Assembly: GCA_016713305.1 (NCBI GenBank)
Contig: JADJPK010000021.1
Span: 1 to 64,000, forward strand
Length of the DNA stretch: 64,000 nt
Direction: 5' to 3'
Source: Betaproteobacteria bacterium
GTDB lineage: Bacteria > Pseudomonadota > Gammaproteobacteria > Burkholderiales > Ga0077523
Below, one piece after another: positions 16,801-31,800 of the stretch. Position 1 is the first letter of the stretch; each line of letters begins with the position of its first letter. A model generated the notes under the pieces. The model did not search any database. It was not told the DNA's origin and was given only the letters and a program-made list of their open reading frames with translations. The position numbers and the translations under genes were made by a program.

Positions 16801-19800
16801 GCAACCTGCGGCAGGACACGCTGATCGGCGATGGCGGCAACGACTGGGTGAGCGGCGATGCGCTGGCCGGCCCGGCGTACGCGACGAACCTGCTGGCCGA
16901 CATGGTGGGCGGCGACGATCTGCTGGTCGGCGGTGCCGGCGAGGATCAGTTGCTGGGTGGCGGCGGACGCGACGTGCTCTACGGCGGCGCGGATACCGAC
17001 TGGCTGGAAGGTCAGGACGGCCGCGACGAGCTGTACGGCGGCTCGTGGATCGACATGCTCGTGCTCGACACGAACCCTCTGTACACCGAACTCGGCGACA
17101 CGCTCGACGGTCACCGTGCCGACGCTCCCGGAGCGGTCACCCTCGACGACAACGCGACCGACATCCTCCTCATCGAAGGCACCCAGAACGCAGACACGAT
17201 CCGCATCGGCCAGACGCTGGACGGGCAGTTGCACGTCGACCTCAACGGCACCGTGTTCCTTGCGCCCTGGGGACGCAACGAGGTCCAGGCGGACGGAACC
17301 ACGCGGTTCGTTCCCTATGTCGAGCAGTTCCGCATCGCGGGCCTGGGCGGCAGCGACGACATCGGGTTCGTGACCCAGCGTTCGGGCGACGTCGTGCCGC
17401 TGGACGTGGCGCTGCTCACGGCCCGCAGCGACGACTTCGTGGCGGTGATCGACGGCGGCCAGGGCAACGACGTGATCCGAGGCACGGGCGGACGCGATCG
17501 CATCGACGGCGGTCGCGGGTCGGACGTCATCTACGGCATGGACGGCGACGACCGGCTGTGGGGCGACACGGGCAGCGGTGACGCCCAGGACGTGGATACC
17601 CTCTACGGCGGCCAGGGAGACGACGACCTGCTGGGTGGCCAGGGCAGCAACCTGCTGTACGCGTGGTCGGTCGATCCGGCGGCCGGTCGCCAGTTCGGCG
17701 CTTTCGTGGACCGCGCCGGCGGGCTGCACGACGACGATGGCGATGCGAACGCGGACGGCGTTCTGGACGTCGCCCGCGACTACGACGGTGACGGAACGCT
17801 CGACACGGCTCCGTTCGCGCTGGAGGACACCGGCCTCGATCGCATGCTCGGCGGAGAACACGCCGACCACCTCTACGGCGGCACGGGCGTGGCGTTCCTC
17901 GACGGCAACGGCGGCGGCGACACGTTGTACCGGGCGAGCGGCGAGACGTTCGAATCCATGGGGGGCGGGCTCGACGGCGAGGACGACGCGGCGTGGAAGC
18001 AGTACGCGCGCGAGACGGGCAAGGTCTGGTACGTCTCCGCCACCGGCGCCGACGACGTCATCACGGTGGACTTCGTGACCGAGCCCGGCCTGCTGGCCGA
18101 CCACCACCTGGTCACGCGGCTCACCGACAACAACGGCAACGTGAGCTTTGCGGCCCAGGTGCGCCTGGACTTCAATGCGCTCGATTCCACGGGCAAGCCG
18201 GTCTGGGACGCCGAGGACACGATCGTGGCGCTCGAGGCTCTGCAGGCGCGGGACGGGCAAGGTCAAGGGGCGGCCGACCAATCGCAGGCGCTCGCCGGCG
18301 GGCTGCTGCCGGGCGAGGGCGATTTCGACGTGATCCTGATCGACGCCGGGGCCGGCAACGACACGGTGACGGTCGGACCGACCACGCAGAAGACGGTCTG
18401 GATCGATGCGGGAAGCGGGGACGACCGCGTCACGCTGCTGTCGGGCAACGCCATTCTCGTGGACCGCGCGGAGTACGGCACGCGCAACGACACGCAGGCC
18501 ACAGCCCGGGATCTCGTCGCGGACATCGCCGATTCCCGGCCCGATGCGCTGGGACCGGACGGCATCGCCGCGTCCGTACGCCTGGAAGGGCTCACGCTGG
18601 ACAACCCGGCCGACGTCGACTGGTTCGCGTTCAGTCTGGACGCACCGGCGAGCGGCTCGTTGCGCGTGGAGAGCGCTTCCGACGCCGACGGCATCGAGCT
18701 GGACGTCTTCAATGCGGACGGGACGCCGGCCGCGAGCGGAAGTGCGCTCCCCGCCGGGCCCGATGCGCCGGACGCGGGCGCATCGAGCAACGATGCGAAG
18801 GAACGCGCCACGCCGCTCGGCGCCTTGCAGGCGCTGGCCGCCGTGACGGGGCTGACCCTGCACGACGGGTCCGATGTCGACTGGTTCGAGTTCGTGCTCG
18901 ACCGCGACGGTCTGGCAGGGGATGCGATTGCAGTGGAGACGAGCGCACAGAGCGCGCACGCGACGTTGACGCTCGTCGATGGCAACGGTGCGGAGATCGC
19001 CCGGGCCGAGGGCGGCGGTTCCATCAGCCTCGATCTGCAGGGCCGCGCTGCCGGCCGCTACTGGCTGCGCGTCGGCTCGCCGACCGGAGGCTTCGGCTAC
19101 ACCCTCCGGCCGCAGGTGGACACGTTGCGCGTGGAGACCTCCACGGACGCCACCGGCGCGACGGTGCAGACCAGCGTGCGCGAACCGGCAACGGCGGTGC
19201 TGGATCTTTCCGCCTCCGGTGGCGAAGGCGTCTCCCTCGCCGGTCTGCAGGCCGGCACGCAGTACCTCGTGCGCGTGCGCTCGGCTGCCGCCGTCCCGAC
19301 GCTCTCCGACCTGGTTTTCGACCTCGGCACGGCCAAGGCGGTCGTGGACCTCGCCGCGAGGAGCGATCTCGTGCGGCGCGACGTCATCGTCGGCGGCGCG
19401 GGCCGCGACGTGCTCTCCGGCGGCATGGGCGAAGACTGGATCTTCGGCGGCACCGGCAACGATGTGCTGACCGGCGGGCTGGACCGTCAGGCGGAGGATC
19501 TGCTCTTCGGCGGCGAAGGCGACGACGTCTTCCAGATCGTCCCCGACAGCCTGCCTCTGCTTCGGGGCAGCGACCAGACGTACGTGCCGACGTTTGCCGA
19601 CCGCTTCGATGGCGGCGCAGGCGACGACCAGGCGCTGTTCCTCGGGGGCGACGTCGATCGTCTGGGTCAGTCCGTGCCCGACTGGGTGTCGGTGCGCTGG
19701 AACCGTTTCCTGCAGCGTTACGAGTTCACCGCCGCCCAGTGGGACATCGCGAACCAGGGGTTCGTGGTGGACCGGACGGTGCTGTCGGGACGGGCGCTCG

Positions 19801-22800
19801 AGGCTTCGATGGCTCAGCCGTGGATCCTGCCCGCTGACGCGCATTTCCGGCTCGCTGCCGGAACGTCCGCTCTGGTTTCCGTCACGGTCGCCCGCGACGA
19901 CACCAACCGCAATGCGGCCGACCTGGCATCGGACCTCGCCCGCGCCTTGAGCGACGCGGGTTTCGGGACCGCGCTGCCGGCCGTGGATGTGGAGATCGTC
20001 GACGGCTGGCTGCGGCTTTCCTCGCCGGCCGCGCTCACGCTGGCGGCCGATGCGGCCGACGCGGCGGTGACGCATCTGGGCTTCCAGTCCCGCATGACGG
20101 GCGCGCCCATCTACGCGCAGGACTACCAGTTCTATCAGGCCCGGTCGGTGGAGCGGACGGTGATCGACACGCAGGCCGGCGACGACCAGGTGCGGGCCGA
20201 CTCGGGCTACGTCTTTCCCAATACGGCGTCGCAATGGGGCATCGATCCGGGCGACTACGAACAGCGTGCGCTCATCGGCGGCCTGGAGATCCGCGGAGGT
20301 GATGGCAACGACCGCCTGTTCGGCGGGGCGCAGGACGACACCATCGACGGCGGCGATGGCGCGGACGTGATCATGGGGGGAGGCGGGGACGACGCCATCA
20401 CGGGCGGCCCGGCCGACGATCTGCTGGCAGGGAACACGGTGCTGGCACCGGATGCATTCGAGATGGTCACGCGCAACGGCGTGGCCGACGGCAACGACGA
20501 GGCCGGCTTCGCGACGTGGCTGCCGCAGGTGCGCGCGGGCACGCTCGTCGAGGGCCTCACGTTCCACCCGGGCGACAGCAGCGACTGGTACGTGATCGAC
20601 ACGCCGGATGCGCTGCGCACGTCGGAGGACCTGCGCAGGGCGTGGCTGGATGGAAGCATGATCGACGTGGCCGGCGTGGTGCAGGTCGGCGATGCGCTGG
20701 TCGAGACCGGACAACACCTGGCTTTCGAGCTCTTCGCGGCGGAGGACACCGACCCGTCCGAGAGCGGCGTGACGCTGGTGCCGCGGGACAACTTCTCCGG
20801 CGTGCCGGAACACTATCTCCTGCATGTGATCAGCGAGGTCCAGGCCACGCCCAACTTTGCCAGCCGGGGCATCGTGCTGGACGGTGTTCACAATCCGTCC
20901 AATCACCAGGTCGCGGACTACGTGACGGTCGGCACCAGGGCATCCCTGGAGATGACCACCCAGGTCACGCTGGAAGCGTGGATCAAGCCCACGGGAACCG
21001 GCAGTTCCGCCACGGACGGCGGCATCATCGTCAATCGCGAGGGAGAGTACGAGATCGCGCGGTTCCCCGACGGTTCCATCCGGTGGGCGTTCGCGAACTC
21101 GTCGCTCGGCTGGCAGTGGTACGACACGGGCGTCGTTGCCAGGGCGGGCGAGTGGACGCACGTGGCGGTCGTGTACGACAACGGCACCGTGCGGACCTAC
21201 AGGAACGGGGAACTGGCGCACACGCAACAGGGCACCGGCACGATTGGCGATGTGAGCGGGGATCTGGACGATTTCCGGATCGGCGGGAGGCAGTCGACCC
21301 CCTACGGCCAGAACTTCGCCGGCGCCATCGATGAAGTGCGCGTCTGGAACACGGCACGGACGGCAGCGGAGATTCGCGAGAACCATGAGCGCGTGCTCTC
21401 CGGGGCCGAAGCCGGATTGCAGGGCTACTGGCGATTCGAGGACAGCGCCGATGCCGTGCCGGGGATGGCGGGCGACCAGGTGCTGGACCTCTCTGCCAAC
21501 GGCAACCACGGCACGCTGGCCAACCAGTCGACGCCCGCGTCGGAGAACAACGCGAGCTTCACGTTCGGCGAGCCGCTGTCGGGGGCTGCCATGGTCTCGG
21601 ACTTCGGCACCGGGCGGTACCGCATCGAGTTCTCGCTCGACGTGGGAGCGACACTCGACTTGCCGTCTTCGGTGTCGGACGAGTCGATCGCCTCGGCAAC
21701 GCTGGGGGGAGCACCGGTGGTCATTCCGGTGGGCGACATCGACGGAGACGGTTCGCAGGACAGCGTCGTCGCTTCCCGCCAGAACGTGCTGGATCCGGCG
21801 ACAGGACAGCGCGTGCACGCCGTCACGATCGCGCTGGGCAACGCGCCGGCCTTGCAGGAGAGCAATGGATCCTGGGTCGACACGCGCTTCAGCATCGTGT
21901 TGCCGGCGCCGCTCGTCACCACCGCAGGCACATCGGGTTCGCGCATCTTCGCAGCCGGCGACGTGGACGGCGACGGCATCGGCGACCTCGCCGTGTCGGT
22001 GCTGGGCACGGCAACGTCGGACGGGCTCTATCTGCTGTTCGGCCGGGGCTCGTGGAGCAACTTCACGCTCGCACCCGAGAGCAACGACAGCCAGCGGTAC
22101 TTCGCCGGCGATTTCGCCGTCGGTGCCGCCGGCGATGTGACGCCCGTCATCGGCCAGGGACTGGACGTGACGATCTACCCGCAGTCCGCGCCCGATGCGC
22201 TGGTGTTCGACGGCAACGACCGCATCGAGATTCCCGCAAGCAGCGTGGACGGCGGCCCCGACACGCTCGGCCTGAGCGCAGATGCGTCCATCGAGATGCG
22301 GCTGCGGCTGGATGTTCCGGTGGGCGGCGACGGCAAGTTCGACTTCGGCGGCGATGCGGTGCAGCGCATGGCGCTGCTGGAGCGCGTGGACGTGGCGGAA
22401 GGCCGGACGTTCAGCCTCTGGGTCGACCTCGAAGGCCGCTTGACGGCCGGCAGTTCCCGTCCCGACGGTTCCTTCGACGGCGCACAGAGTGCGGCGGGCG
22501 CGGTCACAGCCGGCCGGTGGTTCGACCTGGCCCTGGTCATGGACCGGACGACCAACACGCTTGCGATCTACGTGGACGGCGTCGCGCTGGATCTCGTGAC
22601 GCAGAATTCTCCGGGACAGGGTTTCGCCGTGCCGGAACCGCAATCCCTGATCGTGGGCGGAACGGGAAGCGCCGCGCCGGACGTGACCGGGCTGATCGGG
22701 CAGATCGACGAGGTGGCGGCGTGGTCGGCCGCGCTCACCGGGGCCGAGATTGCGGCGCATCGGGAGCAGGGATTCGACGCGGAGGCAGCGGGTCTGCAGG

Positions 22801-25800
22801 GCTGGTGGCGTTTCGCCGAAGGCGCCGGATTCGTTGCCGCGGATTCGAGCACCGGTGGCAACGACGGGTGGCTGGGCGGCATCCCGGCCGAGGGCAGCAG
22901 CGAACCTGCGGATCCGAACGTGGTGCCGCAGCGTAGCGTGGCGGTCATCGACAAGGATCTCACGCAGTCCACCGAACTGGTCACGGGTGCCGACCGGCTG
23001 CAGCTCGGCGATCTCGACCGCGACTTCACGGTCCGCACGTCCGGCACGTTGTTCGTGGATCACGACGGCCCGGTCACCTTCTTCGTCACGGGGGCGGGGA
23101 GCAGCCGGCTGCGGATCGACGGCGACGTCGTCGCCGCGGTGGCAATGCAGGGCGGCGGTCAGAGCTTCACCGTCGATCTCGACCGCGGCTATCGCGACAT
23201 CGTCCTCGACACGGTTTCCGAGGGAGACGTCGGTGTTTCGCTGCAGTGGAATCCCGATGGCGGCAGCACGGGACAGGCCATTGCCCAGGACCGCTGGGTA
23301 CGCACGACGGCAGGACCGAACGACACGACGCTGCAGGTCTACGACGACCTCGTCTTCGCCAATTCGACCTCTGCGACGGTCCTCCACGGCCGTCCGCGCG
23401 AAGCCTGGATCGATGCGTCGGTGCCGGCCGCGTTCGCGCAGGCTGTCGCAGGCACGCAGACGACGGGTGTGGGCGACGCCCTCGGCGACGCGCGCGAGGA
23501 CTTCGTCACCCTCGCCGGCGACACGCTGTCCGTGCGTAGCGGAGGCAGCATTCCGGGACAGGATTCCGGACTTCTGTCCGCGGTGGTCACCGGGACGCTC
23601 GATCATCCGTTCGCGGGACTGCAGGTGGCGCGCGCCGGCGACCTCGACGGCGATCTGCACGAGGACCTGCTGCTGATGGGCACGGGCGGGAGCTACGTGA
23701 TCTTCTCGGCCGGGCTGCAGGGGACACGTGCGATCGACACGCTGATCGCATCGGGCAAGGCTGCGGTCCTGTCCTCCGGTGCGTTCACCGCCGCGGGCGA
23801 CGTGAATGGCGACGGCATCGACGACCTCGCCGGAACCGTGCTGGAACGCAGCAACGGCCTGGACGGCGCCGATGTGGAACACACGGTCGTGCGCGTGTAC
23901 CTGGGCGACACCGACCGTACCGCGCTGGTCGCGAATCTCGCCGGCCGCAACGGCGTCGCGGCACCGGACATCGTGCTGGAGCCGGCAATCGCCCAATACG
24001 CGCCGGCCGGCGCGCTCCCGCCCGCGACCGCACGGGTGGGAACGCTGGGCACCGTGGCGCACGGCGGCGTTGCACGTTCGATCCTCGCTGTTGCGTCTCC
24101 CGATGCGTTGCGTCTTTACGCGGGTTTGCCGCTGGAAACGACACCGGAAAACGTGCTCGTCGGTGCCGGTCCGGCGCAACCGGTGGAACGCTTCCGCTTC
24201 GAGCTTGCGACACCGTTGTCGACTCGCGTCGTGTCGAACGATCCGGAAGGGCAGACGATCTCTGCCGGCCAGGCCGCGGACGCGAGCCAGGCCACGGGGT
24301 TCCAGGGAAGCAGCGCCGGGGAACGGCTATCCGAGACCTACGCGATCGGCGACGTGAGCGGCGATGGCCGCGAGGACTACTTCGTCGGCGGCACGGACCG
24401 CGGTTACATCGTGTTCGGTCCGGTGTCTCCGCAGGGCATGGGCGACATCTCGCTGGAGGCGGACCTCATCGTCGACGGGGCGCTCGGCCGCCTCGCTTCC
24501 GGCGGCGGCGACGTGAATGGCGACGGCGTGGACGATCTGGTGTTCGTGAGCGACCGCCATGCCGACAACACGCGCACGCTGACGTTGATCCACGGCGGTC
24601 TCGGACTGCCGCGGGAATTGACCGCCGATTGGGTGACTTCGGTGGGGACATCACGCGCCCGCACGCTGACGCTCGGCACTGCCTTGCAGGGTACGGGTGA
24701 CGCGACCGTGTCCTTGCTCGACTGGAACGCCGACGGACACGCGGATGTCCTGTTGACCACTTCCAGCGCCACCAACCTCTCCGCTGCCGGCACGATGTCG
24801 CGGGTGCTGTCCGGAGAGCGATTGATGGCCGGCATACCGTCGCAGATGCTGATGGTCCGGAACGATCGGACGTCGACGACCGACGGTATCCTGGCCGCCG
24901 CCCTTGGCCGCCAGGGTGCCGCCACATCGGCGGCGCCCTCGTTCTCCGCGATCGTGGCGGGCGACGTGAACGGGGACGGCCTGGACGACGTGCTGGTGAG
25001 CAATTCCGGGTTCCTCACCTTCACCGGCACCGGCGAATCGGTAGGCCGCGTGTATCTCTTCTACGGCCGGCCGACTGCGTCGGGAACGGTGGTCGCCCTC
25101 TTCCTGGATCAGGCGGACGCCATCGTCCAGGATCCCTTCCTCGGCAGTACGCTCGCCGCCCTCGGTGACGTCGATGGCGACGGGTACGACGATTTCGCGA
25201 TCGGACGCACGAAGGAAGCCGTGAAGGCCGGGGCCGCGGATCTCAACCGCGAAGGCAGCGTGCTCGTCTTCCGCGGCGACGATGTCTTCTATGGACTGCA
25301 TTCGGGCGTCGACGCCGCCTTTGCCGTGAGCCGGCTCGAAGGCGCGGGCGATCCGTCGGTCGTGTCGGTGGGCGGAGCGGTCACGGTGACCGCCGGCGAT
25401 TTCGACGGCGTCGGCAGGACGGATCTCGCCGTGGGCGAGACCTCGCGGATCCTGGGCGACAAGGACTCCGCGCTGATCTTCGAGCAGGATCTGCGCGGCG
25501 AGACGGCCGTCTTCTTCGACGTGTCCGGCGCGACGGGGGCGCTGCAGTTCGCCGATGCCGGCTGGCGCATGCGCGGCCAGTTCGCCTCCGACCAGTCGGG
25601 GGTGCTGAGTTCCACACCCGCGCTCGATGCCAACGCCGACGGACTGGACGATCTCTTCATCGGTGCGGCAGGTGCGGACCGCAGCGGCGGCGCTGTCGCG
25701 AACCGGACCGGGCGCGTGCAATTCGTGGCAGGCGCTTCGATCGAGGCGGCACTGCCCCCCGCCGAAGACATCCTGGATCTCGTCAACAGCCCGCTGGGCG

Positions 25801-28800
25801 ATTTCCTGACGGACACGGGCACCGGCCGGCCCGAGATCTTCTCCGGCCTGGACCTGAATGGCGACGGCAGCGACGATTTCTCGCTCGCGGCCGGCGAGAC
25901 CGAACAGTGGTATCGCTTCACCACGCTGGGCGACGGCGAGCCGGGAAGCATGGTCCGGGTCACGCCGGGCAACACGGACGATGCGTTGCTGGCGCCCAAG
26001 CTTCCCAAGGTGACGGCAGGCAACGCCGCCGTGGTCGCCTCCGTCCTGGATACGCAGAACGGCGGTCTGTATGCGGCCGAGCGCTTCGATGTCACGGGCC
26101 GGATCACCGGTTGGGACATGTATACGGTGGCGAGCGGCCGCAGCATCACGCCGGTCATCCTGCGTCTCGCGGACGACGGCTCCTACGAGGTGACCGGAAT
26201 CGGCCGCACGCGGCTCATCGGTACCGGGGGCGCGCAGCACTTCGACTTCGATGTCGTGTCGGGCAGCGATGCCGTCGGTCCGGATTCGTGGTTCGGCTGG
26301 AAGGACGGCGGCGTGTCCGTCTCGAACACGGGCGTGGTGCCGTTCAACTACGGCGGTGACCCGGTGGCGCTCGTGGCGGACGCGTCGACGATCGGGACTT
26401 CCCTCGACGCCGGTGACCGCTTCACGCCGATCCTGACGAATCTGGCCCGCACCTATTCCATCAACGCGACGGCGAGCGTCGACACCGTGCTCGAGTTCGA
26501 TCTCGGTGCCTACGCCGATTGGGTCCTCGATCCGCAGCAGCTCGCGCGGGCGACGCTGCGACTGGACGTGGCCGTCAACCCGGCGGCGCCCGTCACTCTG
26601 AACAGCCTCGACCGCGTGACGGTCGTGGGCGACGCGATCTACTTCACCGCCGACGACGGGCTGAACGGCGTCGAACTGTGGGTGAGCGACGGCACGCGGG
26701 GCGGCACGCACCGGTTGACGGACCTCGCGCACTCCGCCGCCATCACGGCGCTGGCCGCCGTCGACGGCACGCTCGTGTTCGCGGTCCAGGAGGCAGGCAG
26801 CTATTCGCTGTGGAAGGCGGCGGGCGGCAGTGTCGAGAAGATCGTGGAAGGCACCGGTACCGTATCGTCCCTGCAAGCCGCGGGCGGCAGGCTGTTCCAC
26901 ACCGTGGTGGCCGGGGGACAGACGACGCTGCGCGTCATGGACATGCAGACCGGAGCCGACGCCGAAGTGGCGGGGAGCGCGAACCGGACGCTGTCCGAAC
27001 GGACCGTCTTCGACGGCACGCTGTACTTCATCCTCGACGGCGCTCTGGCGCGCGTGACCGGCACCTCCGTGGAAGCCGTCGCGGGCCAGACCTTCACCGG
27101 CGCGAACACGCTCGTGACGGCGCCCGGCGCCCTGGTGTTCACGGCACAGCCGGGTGGAACGCCGGACCGCGAGGTCTTCGCGTACCGCAGCAACGGCACG
27201 TTCCAGCAACTGTCGAATGTTCCCGGTGCGGCCTCCAATGCGGCGGATCTCGCCATCGCGGGCGACCGCGTCTACTTCGCCGCGCAGGACAGCGCGGCAG
27301 GTGCGACCGACGCGTACCACCAGCACGGACGCGAGCTGTGGTCGGCGGCACTGGACGGCACCGGCGCGGTCGAGGCCGCCAACCTGGGCCAGACCGATGC
27401 GAATCCGTACACCTACACGGCCTACCGCCAGGAACCGATCTACATCTACATCCTGTGGATTCCGATCCTGATCGGCTACAAGTCCGTTCCCTACGACGTC
27501 TACGTGCAAGGGCAGGTCGTGAGCTCTTCGCCGGACGTCATCGCGGCCACGCAGGACCGTGCGTACTTCACGGCCGAGGCGAGCGGCGCCCGGACACTCT
27601 GGACGGCCGGTTCGAACGGTGCGGTCCAGCAGGTGACGGCGACGGGAACGGGCCAGAGCTTCGGCACGCCCGTTCGCTCCGCCGTGGCGGGATCCCGCCT
27701 GTACTTCGTCGATCAGAACTCGCTGTGGTTTGCCGACGGGGCGACCGCCACCCGCGTGGGCACCTTTGCCGTTGCGCCGGACCAGTTCCAGACGGTGGGT
27801 GAGCGCCTGGCCTTCCGTGCGGACGGCTATCTCTGGACCACCGACGGCACGGTGCAAGGCACGTGGCGTCTCGACAATGCCCTGCCGGAACCGGCGACGC
27901 TGGCATTCTCCGTCCTGGCGGCGGAAGGCGACGGCGTGGCCACGGCCGCGGACCTGTCGGCGCCGGTCCGTCAGACCCTCACCGCGACGTTCGATGCGGG
28001 CGAAGCGCTCGAATTCGACCTCACGAGCACGATTCGCGCGGCGCTCGCCGCCGGCGAAACGCGGCTCACGCTGCGTCTCGAAGGCGCATCGGCGGCCACC
28101 CAGCTCACCAACATGCGCATCGGGGCCGGAGGTGCCGTGCGCGAACTGGGCATCGCCATGGAAGCACGCGATCACGGGCTGCTTCTCGACCTCATGAGCG
28201 AAGGCGGGTCGATCCTCGAGCGTGGCAAGTCCGTCATCGACATGCGCGCGATGGAGTCCGGGACCTACCTGTTGCGTGCCCATCGTGCCGATGCGTCATC
28301 GGCGAGCCCGGCCGCGTTCTCGCTGCAGGTCCAGGCGCCGAAGATGGGCGCGGTGCACGCCGATTCCGATCGCGACCGCATCGAAGGCGGCGACGGTGAC
28401 GACCGCATCGCCGGCAACGGCAGTCTCGACCGTCTGTTCGGCGACAGCGGCGCGGATGTCTTCATTGCCGAGGACGTGGAAGTGCGCGACCTGGCCGCGG
28501 AGGATGCGGTCGAGGCGGTGACGGCCGAGTCGGGCGATCTCTCCAACATCGTGCCGCGCGACGCGGACCCGGTGGTCTCGATCGCGGACGACGCGCTGCG
28601 CGTGGGCCTCGCGGATGCGCTGGGCGTGGCCGTGACGCGTGACTACCTCGGCAACCCGCTCGTTCGCGGCGAGTTCCGCACGGGCGATCTGGCCGAACTG
28701 ACGCGGCTCGACCTGGGTTTCCTCGGCATCGGCGATCTGGCCGGTCTCGAATTCGCCACGAACGTCGTGACGCTCGATCTTGCGGGCAACGGCCTGACAG

Positions 28801-31800
28801 ACACGGATCTGCTCGTCCTGCTTCCTGGCAGGTCCACGTCCGGCGACACGGCGGGACACCCGACGGGCATGTCTGCCCTGCAATTCCTGGCACTCGACCG
28901 CAACAGCATCGATCTGCGCGACGTGGCGGTGAGCGCGACGCAGTCCGGCCAGCCGCTGGCTTTCCTGCGCACGCTTCGCGGGCTGAGTCTCGACGGCATG
29001 ACGCTGGCTCACCCGCTCGATGCCGCGGCACTCGAGGCCCTGGAATTCCTCAGCATCGATGGCACCGGCACCGCGACGCTCGATTCCCTGGCCCCGCTGA
29101 CGGCTCTGCGGGTGCTCTCGGCGCGCGACAACGCGATCGTGGACGTCGCTCCGCTCGCGCATCTGGATGCGCTCGCGACCGTGCGGCTCGACGGCAACCG
29201 CATCCGCGATCTGTCTGCCTTGCTGGGCGAGCGGATCATCGACGACGGAGATGCGGGCTTCGTCACGTTCGGCGATTGGCAGGTCAATCTGCGCCCGGCC
29301 GACGGGGCCTTCGAGGACGACTACCGGTACACCGACGTGGCCGCGGAAGGCGGCGAGGTGCGCTGGACCTTCGAGGACCTCGATCCGGGCGAGTACCGCG
29401 TGCTGACCACGTGGATCGCGGCGGATTCGCGCAGCGATGCGGTGACGGTGCGCGTGCAAGGCTCGGATTCAAGCGCGGTGGTGCAGGGGCTTCCGCTCTT
29501 CGCCGGCACCTTGCCGTCGACCGGGACGGGCGCGGTGACCGGCGGCCGCGCGGTGGTGATCGACACAAGCGGGGATGTTCCGACGATCTCGGGCGACGAC
29601 GACGATCCGGACACCTTCTACGGCACGCCGTTCACCGTGTCGGTGGAAGGCGGTGTTGCCCGGTTCTACGTCGCAGGGTCGCTGCACATTCCGGCCGACA
29701 CGTTGAAGGTGGTGGGAACGCGCGCGCTGTCGCTGATCGTCGCCGACGACGTGGCGATCGATGCGGGCGCACGGTTCGATGTCGCAGCCGACGGAACCGT
29801 GGCGGGCGCAGGCGGCGGTGACGGTGGAACCGGAGGAGCGGCGGGAACCGGCGGCGACGGTGCGATGACCGTCGGGACGCCGGGCTACGGCGGTGGGGGT
29901 GGCGGCGGCGGGTATTGGTACGGAACCGGCCATTACGGCGGCAACGGCACGGCGAGCGGCGCAGGTGCTGCGGGCACGGCCGGCTCGGGGGGTACGTCGG
30001 GCACGGCGGGCGAAGGCGGTGTCGGCAATGTTGCAGGCGGTGGAATCGCGGGAGGCGGCGGGTCCTCCGGGGCGGCCGGTGGCGCCGGTGCGGCGGCCGG
30101 CGGCGGCTATGGTGGTGCTCCCAACGGTGGTTGGGGCTTGTCGGGCACATCCAACGGTGGTGGCAGCGGCGCATCCGGAGGCGCAGGAGGTGCCGGCGGT
30201 GGCGGACTGAACGTCGCGGAGACGGGCGCACTCGGCGGCGGTGGCGGTGGTGCAGGAGGCGGCGGCGGTGCCGGCGGTGGAGGCGGCGGTTCGGGCAGCG
30301 GAGGCTCGGGCGGCGGCGGCGGTGCCGGTGGGCAGGGAGGTTTCTTCACCACGGGCGGCACCGGCGGATCCGGCGGAATGGGCGGAGTCGGAGGCACGGG
30401 CGGGGACGGTGCTGACGGTGGCGCAGGCGGTGCGGGCGGCGCTGGCGGAGGCGCGATCGAGATCGTGTCGCTGGGCCGGCTGGTGGTGAACGGTGCCGCC
30501 TTCGATGCGTCGGGTGGCGACGGCACGGCGGGCACGGGGAGCGTGGACTCGCCCGAGGCCGGAACCGGCGGGACAGGCGGCTACGGAGGAGGCGCCGGCA
30601 GCGGCGGCGGCGGATGGGGCGCGACCGCGGGCGGTTATGGCGGCAGTGGCGGGACCGGAGGCACGGGCGGCGCGGGCGGCGCGGGTGCGACCGGTGGCAC
30701 CGGCGGCGGCGGGGCGGGTGGCACCGTCAAGCTGCAGGGCACGCTGATCGAAGCGAGCGATCTGGACGTGAACGCGTCGGGCGGCGCGGGCGGCAATGCG
30801 GGCCAGGACGGACGGTTCGTCTTCGCCACGAACAACGGCCACACGTTCGCCGGCTCGACCGTCCAGGCGCGCCAGGAACTGGTGGACGGTTCCCGCGACG
30901 GCAATCCGTTTGTCGCGCCTTCGGCGGCCGCGGTCGAGACGCCGTACCTGCCGGATCTGCAGGGAGGCGCCGCGGTCTTCGGACTGTTGCCGGTGGATGC
31001 CGCGACGTTGTTGAGTGCCGAGGTCCTTGCCAGCGCGCCGGAAGGGGCGCCGGCCGTGGTCATCCGCGTCGACGACGCGACCGCGCTGTTCGGGCAGGAC
31101 TTCAAGGGCTTCGACCTGCTGCTGTTCGCGAACCTCTCGGCGCAGACGCTCGACATCCCGCAGCTGGGCGCGGGAGAACTCGGCTACCGCTATGCGCTGC
31201 AGGTGGCGGGCCTGGCGAACGATGCCCGCTTCGGTGACGGCGACGGGCCGGTCACGCTCGATCACCTCGATGCGGGACAGATCTTCGCGACGCTGATCCC
31301 GGAGACCGCGCAAGCGGTATCGGTGAGCGCGTCGCGTGGAACGGTCAACTACACCGCTGCTGTCGAATCGCTGGACGACGGGGCCGTGCTGTACGTGCGG
31401 CAGCCCGGCGCGTCCGTGGTTGTCGACCAGCGCGATGCGCCTGCGGGCCAGACGTACGGCGGCCAGGCGTGGCAGGAGATCGCGACGGTCCGCGTGGGCG
31501 ACACCTCGGATTCCCTGGAGGTGGTCATCACCGACGCCGCAGCGGGTCTCGTGGCGGCCGATGCGGTTCGTCTGGTAAAGGTGGACAGGCCACTGCAGGA
31601 TCTCTCTTTCATCACGCTCACCGGCAATCCGCTGGACAACCGCGCCGTGGACATCCACGCCGAGGCAATGCGCGGCAATGGCGTGACCGTGGATCTCGAT
31701 CAGACGACAGCTCCCGCCATCGCACCCATCGCGAATGCGGGATCGGCCGATCCGGGGACGACGACGTTCGTCGGGCTCGCGGTGTCCGGAACACCGGGCG

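Noticed and set aside
13350..24179. Minus-strand ORF of 3,609 codons antisense to the giant gene
   Set aside because: Its length follows from the GC-rich, Asp/Gly-repeat coding on the + strand, which leaves few stops in antisense. The translation is Arg/Ala/Val/His-rich without domains, while the + strand encodes clear RTX, LamG and FG-GAP modules.
29800..30740. Possible collagen-like or PE-PGRS-type gene of its own
   Set aside because: The glycine-rich stretch is continuous in frame with flanking domains of the giant protein and has no start or stop of its own.
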